Positions 33,575 to 46,724 are shown, numbered from the stretch's first letter. The stretch is DNA of 64,000 nucleotides from Gigaspora margarita (GCA_009809945.1 WTPW01000024.1:737929-801928), one strand, 5' to 3'. Notes: a model not told the origin generated them from the sequence alone. Numbers and translations are program-made.

Positions 33575-34650
33575 TATGCATGCTTGTATTAATATAAAAG
33601 CACCAAAACCCCATACTATATAGTTTAGAATTTATATTATTTTATGACCATGTATATTCATATTATATAATGCATACTTGTATCAATATAAGAGTGCCAA
33701 GAATCCATATTACATAGTATAGATTTTATATTATTTTATAACCATGTATGCTCTTATTCAATAATGCATATTTATATCAATATGAGAGTGCCAAGAATTA
33801 TCATTACATAGTATAGATTTTATTGTCCGAAGTGTAGTAAGAACTAAATATACTTTAGCAAATTTGAATGCTATATTTGGTAGTTCATTTCACTAAAAAT
33901 TATCTTTTATGTTATATAGCATCTGCTAATATAGAGTAGTTGAGTTACTGTGTACATTATATTTAATTCATATTATTCAACTTTGAATAAAAGCAATCTA
34001 TAAAAGATTAATAAATATGAACCAATTTTATATTTGATATTTGGATACTATTTCCTAGCTAAGTTTAAAGTTTAAATATTAATACAAATATATGAAAATT
34101 TGTAGGTGATTCTGGTTTACTTTGAACTTTATTAGTTCTGATTTTCTAGTAATATTTTATGACCATGCATGCCCTTATTCAATAATGCATGCTTATATTA
34201 ATATAAGAGTACCAAGAATTCACATTACATGATGTAGATTTTATATTATTTTATGACTATGCATACCCATATTCTATAATGCATACATACTTATATCAAT
34301 ATGAGGGTACTAAGAATACTCTAAGAATCTACATTACATAGTATAGATTTATATTATTTTACAACTATGCATGCTTATAGTAAAATGAAATTGCTTTTTT
34401 GAATTAGTTTTTAACTCAAAAATTAAATTTTTAAAAGTTGTTTAAACAATATAACTGTTTTATAATCTTTATTTAAAAAATATTAAAATGTTGAAATTAT
34501 AATAAAATTTTAATAAATTTCATCCCATCTATATACAAGCCTATATCAATATAAGGGTACCAAAAATCTGCATAATATATTGTAGATTTTATATACTTAT
34601 ACAAATATAAGAGTATTAAAAACCCACATTGTATAATATAAAATTTTGAT
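33575..34650. repeat. tandem array of about 110-bp units
   Basis: Units contain ATAATGCATACTTATATCAA, AAGAGTGCCAAGAATCCA, TTACATAGTATAGATTTTAT and TTTTATGACCATGCATGCCC. Copies lie at 33575-33830, 34150-34400 and, more decayed, 34530-34650. About 310 bp of unrelated sequence (33832-34147) interrupts the array. Confidence 0.8.
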
Positions 34651-35624
34651 TAATGTATTGGAAATCAAATATTAATTAGTAAAAGTATTTTTAACTAATT
34701 AAACATACTTGTTATCAAAATAAATAAGATATAGAAAATGTAATTTATTTGATCAGTTTATTAAAAAAAACAAAGATCTTCAAAAAATCAATTTTTATAT
34801 ATAAAAAAATATAAATTTCAATTAATGCAACTAAGTTTGCAAAATAAAAATGATCTTAACCTTATTCTGAATTGATTTATATATATATAAAAAGCTTTTT
34901 AATTCACTTCCTTTTTGCTACACCAAGCCCATATAGTTAAATACTCAATAATCAAGTTTTTATCATATTGTCTCGAAATAATGCTCTTTAAAAGTTTGGC
35001 TGAATTAAGCTTAAATTCAGCCTCAATAAAGCTTTATTCAGGCCAAAATTTTAGACTATACCCTGGGTTATTTCATTCCTTTCAACTCCAATTCCAGCTT
35101 GTGCATTCTATTTCAGACAATTTTTAATGGTTAAGAGTGCTTTATTCTCATCCTTAATTATAATATTCAAAATTACATATTCTATTAGTATCACCTATCT
35201 CTGCAGATTTTGATAATAAATAAATGCCTTACATATTTTTTTTTGACTCCAACTCTATTATTATAGTTGTTATTTTACTAGCATTCTCTATATTTGTTGA
35301 TTTTGTTATTTTTGTGTTCGAATTGTTCACATATCTTTAAAATTGACATCTCTTAATTGCTTGTATTCTTTAAACTTGTAACAAATTCATTTACCTCTTA
35401 AGATCTAGTGTATTTTGAAAACCAAAAAAAAAATTTTAGGTATCACATACAAATGCCATTAATATATCACTAATTAGATTGCCAAAAGCAAAGTTGGATA
35501 AAGAAATAAATTTTTGTCAACAATGCTGCTTTTATTTCTTAGTTTACAGATGATTAATTCACAGATAATTGCCTTTCATAAACAGGTTATTTTACTGACA
35601 GCTCAATTTACAGATTAAAGTAAT
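34651..35624. other. no gene seen
   Basis: AT-rich single-copy-looking sequence. A 70-codon plus frame at 34915-35127 has no recognisable motif and begins without ATG. It is probably chance. Confidence 0.6.
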
Positions 35625-35633
35625 TATTGTTAT

Positions 35634-35800
35634 ACGACAGGGTGAAACCTGTGCAGCTAGCTAGTAAAACCCACTATGCAGATCACATAAGTGTGAAATC
35701 TGTGTTAACCTATAAAACACACTATACTAATGCAAATTTCACCCAAACCCTATAATCAAAGCAGGTTTTACTAGCTAGCTGCACAGGTTTCACCCTGACA
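35634..35800. mobile_element. 167-bp MITE with 9-bp target duplication (Mutator-like)
   Basis: CAGGGTGAAACCTGTGCAGC at the left and its perfect reverse complement at the right extend to 34 bp (through TAGCTAGTAAAACC). TATTGTTAT flanks both sides (35625-35633, 35801-35809). A 9-bp duplication is typical of Mutator-like elements; the CAGGG start is also seen in hAT elements, which make 8-bp duplications. Confidence 0.88.
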
Positions 35801-36078
35801 TATTGTTATTAGGATTTGATACAATTTACAAAAAGAATTTATTAGTTAAATAAGCTGTTAGGGAAATAAGCTGTTCACAAAACAAACTTGTCTATAGATT
35901 ATCATATGTAAAATAATCCTATCTGTGAATTGTCTATAAATCAGATTGTCTATGAAGTGATTAGCAGTAAAATAATAAAAATTCTGAATATTTTCTATGT
36001 ATCTAGATTACTAGATATCCATTATGAGTAAATTAAAAAATATTTTTAGAATTAAATAGACGGATCCTTTATATAAAG

Positions 36079-36476
36079 TAGGGTCTAGTATGAAATACCA
36101 ACAAGTTATTATCCCAAAAGATTGATTGTTTAAAAACTGAAATCCAGGAAAAAAAGTTTCAATAATCTATAATCCCAAATCAATAGAATCCCAACAATTA
36201 TTAATCCTGAAATAATAAAATCTCAACAGTAAATAATCCTAAATGTAAATTAATAAAGTATTAAATAATACTTTACTGTTCATATTCAGAATTATTAATT
36301 GTCAGAATTTATCATTTCGGAATTAATAATTGTCAAGATTCTATTAATTTGGAATTATAGATTATCAAAACTTTTTTTTCTGGATTTCAGTTTTCAAACA
36401 ATCAAGTTTTTTAAAATAATAACTTGTCATTATTAAGCTTATGAGATTTAGACCTGTCAGAATTTTGCACTAGACC
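36079..36476. mobile_element. fold-back MITE with 8-bp flanking repeats
   Basis: The left arm (GGGTCTAGTATGAAAT, AACAAGTTATTAT, AACTGAAATCCAGGAAAAAA) is inverted in the right arm up to the end CACTAGACC. ATATAAAG occurs on both sides (36071-36078, 36477-36484), which would fit an 8-bp hAT-type duplication. The extra TA after the left copy makes the exact left end uncertain. Confidence 0.72.
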
Positions 36477-37052
36477 ATATAAAGAATTAACTTATCTACC
36501 AGGCTAATAATAGCAATAATAGTAGCTAATAAAAAATGATTAGAGCATTATATATAATATAAATACAAACTAGGAATCAGAAACCGATATAAGTCCAGAG
36601 CATAAAAAATCTAAATTTTAATTATTTTTTTATTTTTATTTTTTGGATATAATAATTTTGTGACCTGTATCAGGTTATTTAGTACTTAGAAGAAATTGTT
36701 TGCAATTTTGCAAGAGTAATTTCCTTTTTAATGTAATTGATTACTAAATTTTTGAAAAGTTTATGAGCTATTTTTGGGTAAGTCTTATTACAAAAGCCAA
36801 AACAATTGTAAAAAATATGCATTGTAGCACAAAGTGCTATGCGTAGCATGCAAATAGATAGTAAGATAAGAAGAAATGTGCTGCTTACTGCTCAAAAATT
36901 TTTCACTAGTCAAACAGAATATCTTTATATAACAGATTGTAGTCTGTATATTTTTTTTTAATTACTAAGTTAATTGGAATTATAAAATCTGATGTAAGTT
37001 ATGTATCCAAATATTGCTTTAGTATTTGGGTTTACTAATTTTTTCCCAACTA

Positions 37053-37473
37053 TAGTGCAGGACACTTAAAGGCTTCACAAATTTTAATAGCTAATAATAT
37101 TTAATATAAAAATAATATCACAAATAACAAGCCACTATTTTGTAGTTTAGTTAATTTGCTACAACTTAGCAGCCTTATTTTTTTAAAAAATATTGTATAC
37201 TTTTTTAATTAATGCATCTAAAAGTATAGTGTTTTTATATGATACATAAAAATTTAGCTCAAAATGGAACAAGTTACATGATTTTGACTTACTTCTATTG
37301 GCTAATTTAAAATTAATTTTAAAATTAATTTTAAAATTAATTTTAAAATATTTTTTAATAATTAATTTTTAGCCAATTAAAATGCAAGAATTCACAAAGA
37401 CATCAAATTTCAATATGAAATTTTTTTGAAATAGGACAAAATTTAAAATATAGCCTTTAAGTGTCCTGCACTA
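37053..37473. mobile_element. TA-flanked MITE, 421 bp
   Basis: TAGTGCAGGACACTTAAAGG and its reverse complement form the ends, perfect for more than 20 bp, with TA outside both. The interior has a 15-bp repeat (AATTTTAAAATTAAT) around 37309-37360. Tc1/mariner-type by duplication. Confidence 0.85.
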
Positions 37474-37475
37474 TA

Positions 37476-39100
37476 CCCATTGGACAAGCAATTCTTATAT
37501 GAGCCAGATTGGTGACACATTAATCAGACCAAGTAATTTGCGACAATTAAAAAATTTTAATAATAATAATTTCAAGTTTTAATAAAATAAAAAATACCAT
37601 TTTTAACTATGTCTTCTTTTACTTTATAATGTTTATAAATTATAATTTTCAAAATTTTTACAGATCAAAATGATGATATTTTGTCAAAATTCTAATATAA
37701 AAATATGCGTATAAAAAAAATATTGGCCTTAAAAGTAGTAAAATAAATCAAATAAATACAAATATAGTGTATAATATTAGTTGACTTAGTAGTTTATGCA
37801 TATAAATAAATATTTTATTATATAAAACAGTAGTTTTTTGGATGTTAGATAATAATTTAATATAAAATACAAGCATGTGAATTTTAAGAAAAATGTAAGA
37901 AAAATATTTAAATAAGTAATATATTTTTAATAAATTTATATTAATTACAATATATAAGAAAATAAACTTTAATTTTTAGTTGACTAAGTTAACTAAAGTC
38001 ATATTAAAATATTGACTTAACTAAGTCTAGAAAATTTTTATCGACTATAAATACTATTTACAATTTAATTTAGTATATAAATATAATGAACATCTATATC
38101 TAAATTTATAAATATTTACTATTCAAGTATATATATTTGTTTTGTCTAAAATTTATATACAATTACTCAACTATTATAAATTTACATTTTAGCTTATGTG
38201 TAAAAATTAAAATTATGCTGTTTTCAAATTTACAAACTTAACTAATATAAATTTACATTTTAACTTATATATAAAAATCAAAATTATGCTGTTTTCAAAT
38301 TTACAAAAATTCTATTCTAATATATATTTACATAAGTTATACATAACTTGATACTTCTTACTTAGTCACTTAAACTTCCAACTTTTTATAGTAAAAAATT
38401 CTTGTTACAAAAAACAATTTTATTTATATATACAGCCTTACTGGTATTATTTTTAAATTATTATTAACTTATATTATTTTTAAATTATTAATTAAAAATT
38501 TTCTTAAAAAAATTATCTTTTTAAAATTATTCTTTTATTTAATTAAGGCATATAAATAAAATAATCTGGTTTTCATAACATTAAAAAAATTTTTAGACCT
38601 GGCTGCCCGGAGGTTTTTTTTATATATGTAAAAATTTTTATATACATTATGAGACAATCAATGACATGTGACTACAAGATCATTGCATATTGTTCCAACT
38701 AATAATAAAGCTTTTAAGTTATGTACTTTATTTTCTATAGATATTACAACTGGTCCCAAACAACCTGACCCATTATTGTGCATTGTATAATACAAAACTT
38801 TAAACTAACAATCTGAACTAATAATACACCTAAACTATAATTCACATAAGCAAGCCAATCTTCTAGTAGGAGTAGTCTTGTGCCTATGATTTCATTTCTT
38901 GTTTTCTAGCCTAGACTCGACATGCTGCAGTAATGCTGTAATTATTGAAATAAACTGCAGATTACCTCAACCAGTGTTTTTAACAATTCAATATACTGAA
39001 TTGGTTGTGGTTTTAATGGAGACAAGTTTAGTTAGTATTAGTGTTGAAGTAAGAAATAAAGCAAGCCAAAAGTATACTTACCCAAAGAACCAAGCCACGT
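37476..39100. other. non-coding stretch with a 70-bp tandem duplication
   Basis: No gene recognised. At about 38165-38310 a unit with ATAAATTTACATTTTAGCTT and ATTATGCTGTTTTCAAATTT occurs twice in tandem. The rest is AT-rich. Confidence 0.55.
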
Positions 39101-39540
39101 AGTCAAATCTAAACATCTTTTTCATCTAAGCTAATTGTTGGTTCAAGAACATATAGAATTGAAAGTATTATCCTAGCTGATAGACTCTTGATCAGCATAA
39201 AACATCAATGAATATAAGCTACAATAATAGAACGTTTACCTTTGGGACCTTCGTTTAACTGATCAAGGGTATTTATTATTCCAATCAACAATAGACAAAG
39301 CCCCAAACGTCCTTTTTTATCATAGAGTTGTGCTTATTGGTCGAAATTTCATTGAGTGATTAGAAAAAATATGTTCAAACACTTCACTTTTTTTACTTTA
39401 CCATTATCATTGTAGATTTTCAAAATAATTACTTTATAATTTATGCCAAAAATCGTTACAGCAAATAAAACAAGGCACGTTTTTGTGTTCTGCTAGTCAC
39501 CTGTTCTAGTTTGGTTTAAATAAGTTGCAATTGACTAAAG

Positions 39541-39960
39541 AACAAAGTCAAGTTTTATTCAACTTGACTTATCCTGAAGGATTTCGAACTTTTGATTTCT
39601 ATGAGGAACAATATAGTATTTTGCAAGCCCTGGCTCCTTTAATTCAAAAAACAAACACTTTCTAGCAGCTAAAAAGTTAATTGATTCTATGCAGTTGAAA
39701 ACTTCTTGATTGGACCTTTTTGTTAAGAAGAGGATATTTCCCAATCCCATGCTGATTTTGGTCCAGTGCCAGAAGCTTACTGGTTGCTATGGATGAAATT
39801 TTTGTTAGGCGAGCAAAAGCTACTTTGCCAACTAGAAAGAGCCCAGTTAAAAAGAGAAAGAGAAGAAGAAATTTGGAAAAGAAAACAGTTAATAATCAAA
39901 TCCTTAGGCAACTTTGCTGAAGAAAAACTAAAAGCTAAACAGAGTTTAAATTTGTAGTAA
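39541..39960 (+). pseudogene. decayed coding segment, family not recognised
   Basis: The base composition is more balanced than around it, and short plus-strand phrases look protein-like (LTYPEGFRTFDFYEEQYSIL; REREEEIWKRKQ). I do not recognise the family. It may belong to a retroelement-type gene, so I treat it as a broken fossil and give no further reconstruction. Confidence 0.4.
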
Positions 39961-40042
39961 ATTCTTAAAAGAAGAAACAGAAATTGGTAGTGTTGTAAAT
40001 TGTTTTATCCTTTTGTTGATCCATTATTTTATTTATAATCAT

Positions 40043-40215
40043 AATACCTGAGCACCAACACAATCATAAATTAATCACATTGAACATATTGTTATCAGTT
40101 TTCAACATCCATACTATCAGTTCTCAAAAATAGTTGAATAAATAATGGCATAGTGTTTGAGCACTATCTCAATCACTGGCTAAACACATTGAGCATATGA
40201 TACATGAATCAAATA
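40043..40215 (+). repeat. left copy of a roughly 200-bp inverted pair
   Basis: AATACCTGAGCACCAACACA, ATAAATTAATCACATTGA, TTTTCAACATCCATACTATC and AGTTCTCAAA recur inverted at 48050-48266. The outermost bases of both copies read AATAC(C/T)TGAGCACCAACA inward. Confidence 0.7.
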
Positions 40216-40844
40216 AAATTCTGCACAAATGTTGGTGATGGTATTAATTAATAATTGTGCAAAAAATCTCATGATTTCAGGGGCTGATTTTAAGTGCAAC
40301 TTTAGGCAAATACTTAATTACAGATATGACATTATGCATATGAAGCATTATTTACTATAATGCAAAACTTACAAGATGCCCATGGATTCTTAGTATATTG
40401 TACAGGTATTTTGCATAGACATATATATGTGATACAGAAATCAATATATATTGGTGTAAAAAATGCTATGCAAAGTACCTGGGTATTATCCCTAGTTAAA
40501 AAAAGATATACTACATAAAATACTGGTACTGAAAATGGGAGCACACTATGGTATTTATTTCAAATATCAAACTGATTTATAATAGCCAATCAAACGAATT
40601 TCTTTCTATAATAATTGTGTAATTTGATTGGCTATCAGTATACTGCAGCATAAAAAAATTTTTGAAATTTTCTATTTTCGGACCCAGCCATTTATGAAAA
40701 CCAATTAATTTTATTTGTGCTGCCTAAATTAATTTTTAAATTATTATTTTAACTACCATATTATATTTACTATACCGAATTTAACTATTATGTTTATATT
40801 TAAATCTAATTATTATATCATATTATAAATCTAACTATTGTGTC

Positions 40845-42165
40845 TATACCCAAATCTAACTACTATACTTGATTCATTATATAATTAATTTCACTCCTAT
40901 GCCTTCAATTTCTAGCAATCTAGTTAATCTTCAGATTTGCTATTATATTTGCTTGCAGCAAATTTAGTACTTGGTATCTAGTTTATAATTTAAAATAATA
41001 ATAATTTCTTCAAGTTGGCGATTGATTTATTATACCTTTTCATCATATAATTAATATCACTTCTATACTTTAAAGCTATCATATTATCTGGTTCAATTTC
41101 ATTAGTACTTTGTATCTATTTAATAATTTAAAATATTAATAAATTTTCAAATTAGTAATTCATCATATAATTAATAAATTTCTATACCTTAAAGTTATCA
41201 TATTATCTAGTTCAATTTTATTAGTATTTTATAACTATTTAATAAATTTAAAATATTAATAATTTTTTCAAATTAGTAATTCGTCATATAATTAATTTTA
41301 CTTCTATACCTTAAAGCTATCATATTATCTAGTTCAATTTCACTAGTACTTCATATCTATTTAATAATTTAAAATATTAATAAATTTTCCAAATTAGTAA
41401 TTCATTATATAATTAATTTCATTTCTATACCTTAAAGCTATTATATTATCTGGTTTAATTTTATTAATGCTTCGTATCTATTTAATAATTTAAAATATTA
41501 ATAATTTCTTCAAATTAGTAATTTGTCATATAATTAATTATACTTTTACACCTTAAAGCTATTGTATTTTCTGGTTCAATTTCTAGCAATCTAGTTAAAT
41601 CTTCAGATGCATTATTATATTTGCCCACAGTAAATATTACTTGGTATCTAGTTTATAATTTAAAATAATAATAATTTCTCCAAGTTAGCGATTGATTCAT
41701 TATACCTTTTCGTCATATAATTAATTTCACTTCTATATTTTAAAGCTATCTTATTATCTGGTTCAATTTCATTAGTACTTCGTATCTATTTAATAATTTA
41801 AAATATTAATTCTCCAAATTAATAATTCATCATATAATTAATTTCATTTTTATACCTTAAAGCTATTGTATTATCTAGTTCAATTTTATTAGTACTTCAT
41901 ATCTATTTAATAATTTAAAATATTAATAATTTNNNNNNNNNNNNNNNNNNNNNNNNNNNNNNNNNNNNNNNNNNNNNNNNNNNNNNNNNNNNNNNNNNNN
42001 NNNNNNNNNNNNNNNNNNNNNNNNNNNNNNNNNNNNNNNNNNNNNNNNNNNNNNNNNNNNNNNNNNNNNNNNNNNNNNNNNNGTACTTCATATCTATTTA
42101 ATAATTTAAAATATTAATAATTTTTCCAAATTAGTAATTTATCATATAATTAATTTCATTTCCAT
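40845..42165 (+). repeat. 120-bp satellite array 1 (with assembly gap)
   Basis: Units of about 121 bp contain ACCTTAAAGCTATCATATTA, TCTGGTTCAATTTCATTAGT, ATCTATTTAATAATTTAAAA and ATTCATCATATAATTAATTT. Some units are longer variants with TCTAGCAATCTAGTTAAAT and CCCACAGTAAAT. The run of N at 41933-42082 lies inside it. The true array is probably longer. Confidence 0.88.
41933..42082. other. assembly gap of 150 N
   Basis: The unknown bases begin and end within the satellite unit. This suggests an unresolved tandem repeat. Confidence 0.99.
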
Positions 42166-42389
42166 ATCAGCAGATTTGCGAATCACCCAAAATTTTTGAC
42201 ACATCTAAATTTGAATCATGCATGTACATCAGTAATTTGATATCAGGATCAACCAATTAAATTTATTGTATCTGCTTCATTAAAATATTACTTGCATAGT
42301 ATGTACGAGCTTTATTGTACTGGATCTAGTTTTAGCATTTGCTTTGTTACTAGTTATTTGCTTTATCTCTTGTTCACTAATTTAATATT

Positions 42390-43510
42390 TTGGTATTTTT
42401 GACAGAACTCCTGAAGATGCTTTGGCAAGTTTTTTTTTTTTTATGTTTTCTTTTTTGTTTTTGACTTTAATTTTACCCTTTTTTTTTTTGACATTGAATT
42501 GTTGGGGTTTTCCTGTGAAATGTATAAAGATCTTATAAAAAGGGTGAAATAAAATGATAAGAAATACAAAAGGTAAGTAGGCTTATAACTTAAAATCATT
42601 TAGATCTTATTAAAATATCTTACTCTAATTATTTGTTTTTTTATAGATATTGTAAAGTATTAAACAACGAATGTATCTGGCCATTTACACAAAAGTCAAG
42701 AAGTATTTGTAATTTATTTTTATTTTTCTTAATAACCAAGTCTGAATACTCCATTCAAATTATTCATACTTGCAAATTCGTAATAGCTGAATTCTTTAGT
42801 TGGCCTGAATGATATTGTCATCATGGTGATATCCTCTTTTCTACTTGGCATCGACTATATTTTGTTACTCAAACAGCTTATTTATGATAAGGCAAAAAAT
42901 AATATTATACCCAAGTAAATTTTTTTTAAAAATTATTTTACTTGTTTTTGAAATAATTTGCCTCTTTTACATTAATGTGTTTATTTCAGAAATTAATATT
43001 ATAAAGTTATTTTATTTATTTTATTTATTTATTTATTTATTTTTTTTTTATTATAATAATTTTTACTTTAAAAGGTATCTTGAAATATCTGATGATTCTG
43101 ATAAGGAAGGCAAATTGAGAGCTAATTACTTAAAGGTACTTGAAATGCTTCAGTTTCCATACTAGGATTGGGCCAGTCCAGCCACACTTGAAAAAGGTCT
43201 GCTTTCATTCTTTTGGAAGGACACTGTTCTAATTAATACTTCAAAAAGAGCAAAACATGTTCCTAATCCTCTTTGTTCCTATACTTTACCACGAGACCTT
43301 AAAACTTTAAAACTTGCTAGTAATTCAGCTAACCCAACTAAAAGGCCTTACCCTCTGGATAATAGTGTGCATTTAACTCCAAAAGGATATGCTACAATCA
43401 AACATCCTGATTCTAATTATGTTCTAAAATAAATGCTACTAGTCTTGCAGTTATTAAAGCTAGTAATATTACATACTGTCCATCTGAGAGCAGAGTGAAA
43501 GATCTATCTA
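42390..43510 (+). pseudogene. decayed, possibly intron-bearing coding segments, unrecognised
   Basis: A GTAAGTAGG...TTTTTTATAG pair near 42572-42646 and a GTAAAT...TTTAAAAG pair near 42915-43073 look like splice sites. After the second, a plus frame contains YLEISDDSDKEGKLRANYLK, and later LTPKGYATIKHPDSNYVL appears. I do not recognise the family. It may be related to the segment at 39541-39960, but that is a guess. I treat it as a fossil. Confidence 0.35.
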
Positions 43511-44119
43511 TGGTGTGCTAGATTTAGGCGATGCTCAGCTCTCACCCCTGCAATGATGATAATACTAATTTTGTTGATCCTGTAAAAATTAATCAATAAT
43601 AATATGTAATTCATATGTTTATTAATAATATTAATGATAATAATAAATTTAAGTAGTTCTTTTGTCACTTGTTTTATTTTTTTTAATTATACTTGAATCT
43701 GTTTTATATATTATATATTTGAATTGACCTTTTTATTTAAATTCACTACTAGAGTTGGAATTGTAGGTTAAATTTACCATTAATCAATTTTACAGTATAT
43801 AATCTATTATAGTAGAGCATGAATCCATTACCCATTTTCATATTAAATTTAATGGATATCTAACAAAATTTACCATTAAATTTAGTATCTCAGTGATAAC
43901 AGATCTAAGTTCTATATTGTGGTGATGACAATTTACGGATTTATCCAATATTCCATTGAATATAGGTAAACAATCTACATCTTTGAATGTCCATTGCATA
44001 ATATGCGAGATATAAAATAGTGTTGAATAAAAATGACAGTCATATGAGTTTTAATCAATTATTAGGTGTACGTGAAAATAGTCAAATCAAAGCAGTTATT
44101 ATTATGATTATTTAACTTT

Positions 44120-44275
44120 TAAAAAATAATCATTCTAATAGTTCTTTATGGTTAGTATTAAATAATCATATAACTCTTTATGGTTAGTAATAAATAATCA
44201 TTCTAAAAACTCATTGTTATGTTAAATTATCATCCTAACAGCTCTTTATTGTTATGTTATAAAACCATTCAAACA
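44120..44275. repeat. tandem repeat of about 45 bp
   Basis: Three to four units of the type AATAATCATTCTAATAGTTC followed by TTTATGGTTAGTATTA lie just beyond the 3' end of the minus-strand gene. Confidence 0.7.
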
Positions 44276-44288
44276 AAAAAATTTAATA

Positions 44289-46724
44289 TTATTTAAGATA
44301 AAGTTTTTTTGTTTTATGGGGTTTAGGAAGGTCATTATAGGTATAAAAAAGTATCCTATTTTCATAATCTATAATTTTCCGAATTGCTAGTTTTCTTTTA
44401 GACAAATGACCTCCATTTTTTAAAGTTTTTCTAAAAAAACATGAACCTTGATCGTAATTTTTTTTCTCAACAGCCTCATATAAAAATGCTTTAAGCCCCC
44501 ATTCTTGATGCCTTTCAAGCAATTCCCAACTATGATAAACTACTATATGTATATACAGAGTAATCTGACTAGGTAAATATAACCCTTGTTTAAATAACTG
44601 TTGATTAATCAGATTGCCTTGAGAAGGTGTTAGATATAAAGCTAATCATGTTCATGCTTGTTGTTTAAAATTTTGAGGATTGGTATTTTTATCACATAAA
44701 TTAACATATAAATTATAAAAATCATCCCACAGTTTTCGAATAAGAGTTGCTCGAGATGGTCGAAACAATAATCCAAGATTAAACTAAAATTATTATACAT
44801 ACCAGTATTATATAGTACGTATAATATATATAATTATATATGTAATACAAATTATAAACTTATATATACCTGTCATAAAACTTTCATTTTGTTGTTGCCA
44901 CAAAGTGGAGTAGAATTCTATAAACGTGTTCCTCAAACTTCCCAAAAATTAAATAAAATATTTAATCTATGCATTTCATCTTTGATTATTTTCCATACTG
45001 AGTCATTAAATAATCCTCTTTCTTCAACTTCTGCTAACATTAGTGACTATAATTGATTTGTTATATGCAAAAATGCATGAAGTATATCGAATATAACATT
45101 TTCAATTGTTATCATATCAAAAATTGGTGAATTTGTATGACTATGGAAGCTCTTATAATCTTTAGCAATTTTTTTTATATCTTTGCTAATATGCCAATCT
45201 TGACTTAAATCTGAATATTGTTCTTTTGCAAATTCACACCACAAATAGAAGTATCAAGAATTTGCACAATTAATTCCAAGATTGATTGCTAAAAATTTCT
45301 AGTCTGCGCTAAAGTATAGTTTAAAATTCCAATGTGTTTCCATAATATCTAATCTATTATTTTTTAAAAATTGTAAATTATCCAAAAAAGGTTTTAAAAT
45401 AAAACTTAAAATGCATACTTTTCAGTTTCAGGGTAAAGAACTGTTATGTAATAATAATCTGCATGATAATGATTATTAATATTATTTAAAATTATGAAAG
45501 TTACTATTACATGTTTTATTTTAGATCCTGTATTTCTTCTGTCCCCAGAGACATGAAGATGAATAGTTGGATTAGAACTATGAAGAATGCCTTTTTTTTC
45601 TAATTGTGGAATAAGGTAAATTAAAATATCTTTTGTACTTTTTTGAATTCCTATATCTGAAATCTTAACTGTATCCAAATCTATTTTAGAATAATTTAAA
45701 ATTCTACGATTATTATGATCTACATATATGGTTTTAATTGCCTGATCCATAATTTTGGTAATATTATTTTTCTTATTTGATATTACCCATTCTCGTAGTA
45801 GATTTTGTTCATCTATAGTTAAGTTACGATAAGAATCACGTGAAATCTTATTTTGATCTATAGTTTGAACTAATAACTGAATTTTTTGATTTTCTTGTAT
45901 AGAGCTAAAATCAATATGATAATTACATTTATCAACTGAAAAATCTACACTTTTCAAATTTACTTTATCTTCAATATGATATGTCAATCTAGCCTTATTG
46001 TTAAAACTTGATTGTAGTAAAGTTCTCATTTTTCATGCTCAGTTCATTAAAGTCTTATCAGAACATGTATTGCTGGTTTAATTGTATGTAATCTTTTTTT
46101 AGTTTTACATATTTTATTTAGAGTTTCTAGCTGCAATCCAAATACAAGAGAACCTGATATAGTAGTTTTAGAATTTGGATTGCATGTCTATATATATATA
46201 TTAAAATATATTAACTAAAGAAAAAAAAAACTTATACTATTAATAATATAAATTATATATACTTGTAGATAAATAAGTACTGCATTTGATGCAGATAATA
46301 TTGAAGTTACTGTTTCTGTAAACTCATCACCATAATTAATTATAAATTCAGGGGTTTTATCTTTATATTTAATAGAGCAACGTATTGTTCTTTTATTTTT
46401 ACCATGTCCCCAGGTAGTTATTATGATATAATTATCAGGAATCTTTATCTTTTTAGCAAATTTGTTTGGCGAACTGGTACTAGTTGTTACTAAAATATTA
46501 TCAGATAGATAAATACCTTCATTTTTGATAATATAAGTAAAATTCCTTATTGTTTGGTTATTTTTTTGCTCTTTATAATTAATAATATTATCTAAGAGAT
46601 ATGTTAAAATTTCTTCAATTTTAATACCATTTTGTAAGTTTATATATTTACTTGTATTACTATTGCTATTGCTTTGTAACATTTTTGTAATTGTAGAACT
46701 GATACCAAATATGTAAGTAAACAA
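44289..46724 (-). pseudogene. multicopy SGD-motif gene, possible DDE/RNase H-fold transposase, decayed
   Basis: Exon 1 (46724-46263) carries an N-terminal domain with TTWGHGKNKRTIRCSIKY. A 75-nt intron (46188-46262, GTATAT...ATATAG) is followed by ISGSLVFGLQLETLNKIC. Then come IHLHVSGDRRNTGSKIKHVI (D near 45541-45543), TVLYPETEKY, a FSAD..KFLAINLGIN block (D near 45302), YLWCEF, ITIENVIFDILHAFL (about 45100), probably a second intron (44784-44869), and a C-terminal ERHQEWGLKAFLYEAVEKKN (about 44490). I recall this layout from large AM fungal and invertebrate families without a settled function. Two Asp-bearing strands followed by a Cys pair suggest an RNase H-fold nuclease, perhaps KDZ-like; that is inference. 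Several stops and frame changes indicate a pseudogene. It is divergent from the zinc-finger gene. Confidence 0.55.

Noticed and set aside
33575-34650. CRISPR-like appearance of regularly spaced repeats
   Set aside because: The repeats are tandem units of about 110 bp with no unique spacers, in a eukaryotic repeat context.
34915-35127. 70-codon plus-strand frame
   Set aside because: No ATG at its start and no recognisable domain. The neighbouring sequence shows no splice signals that would extend it.
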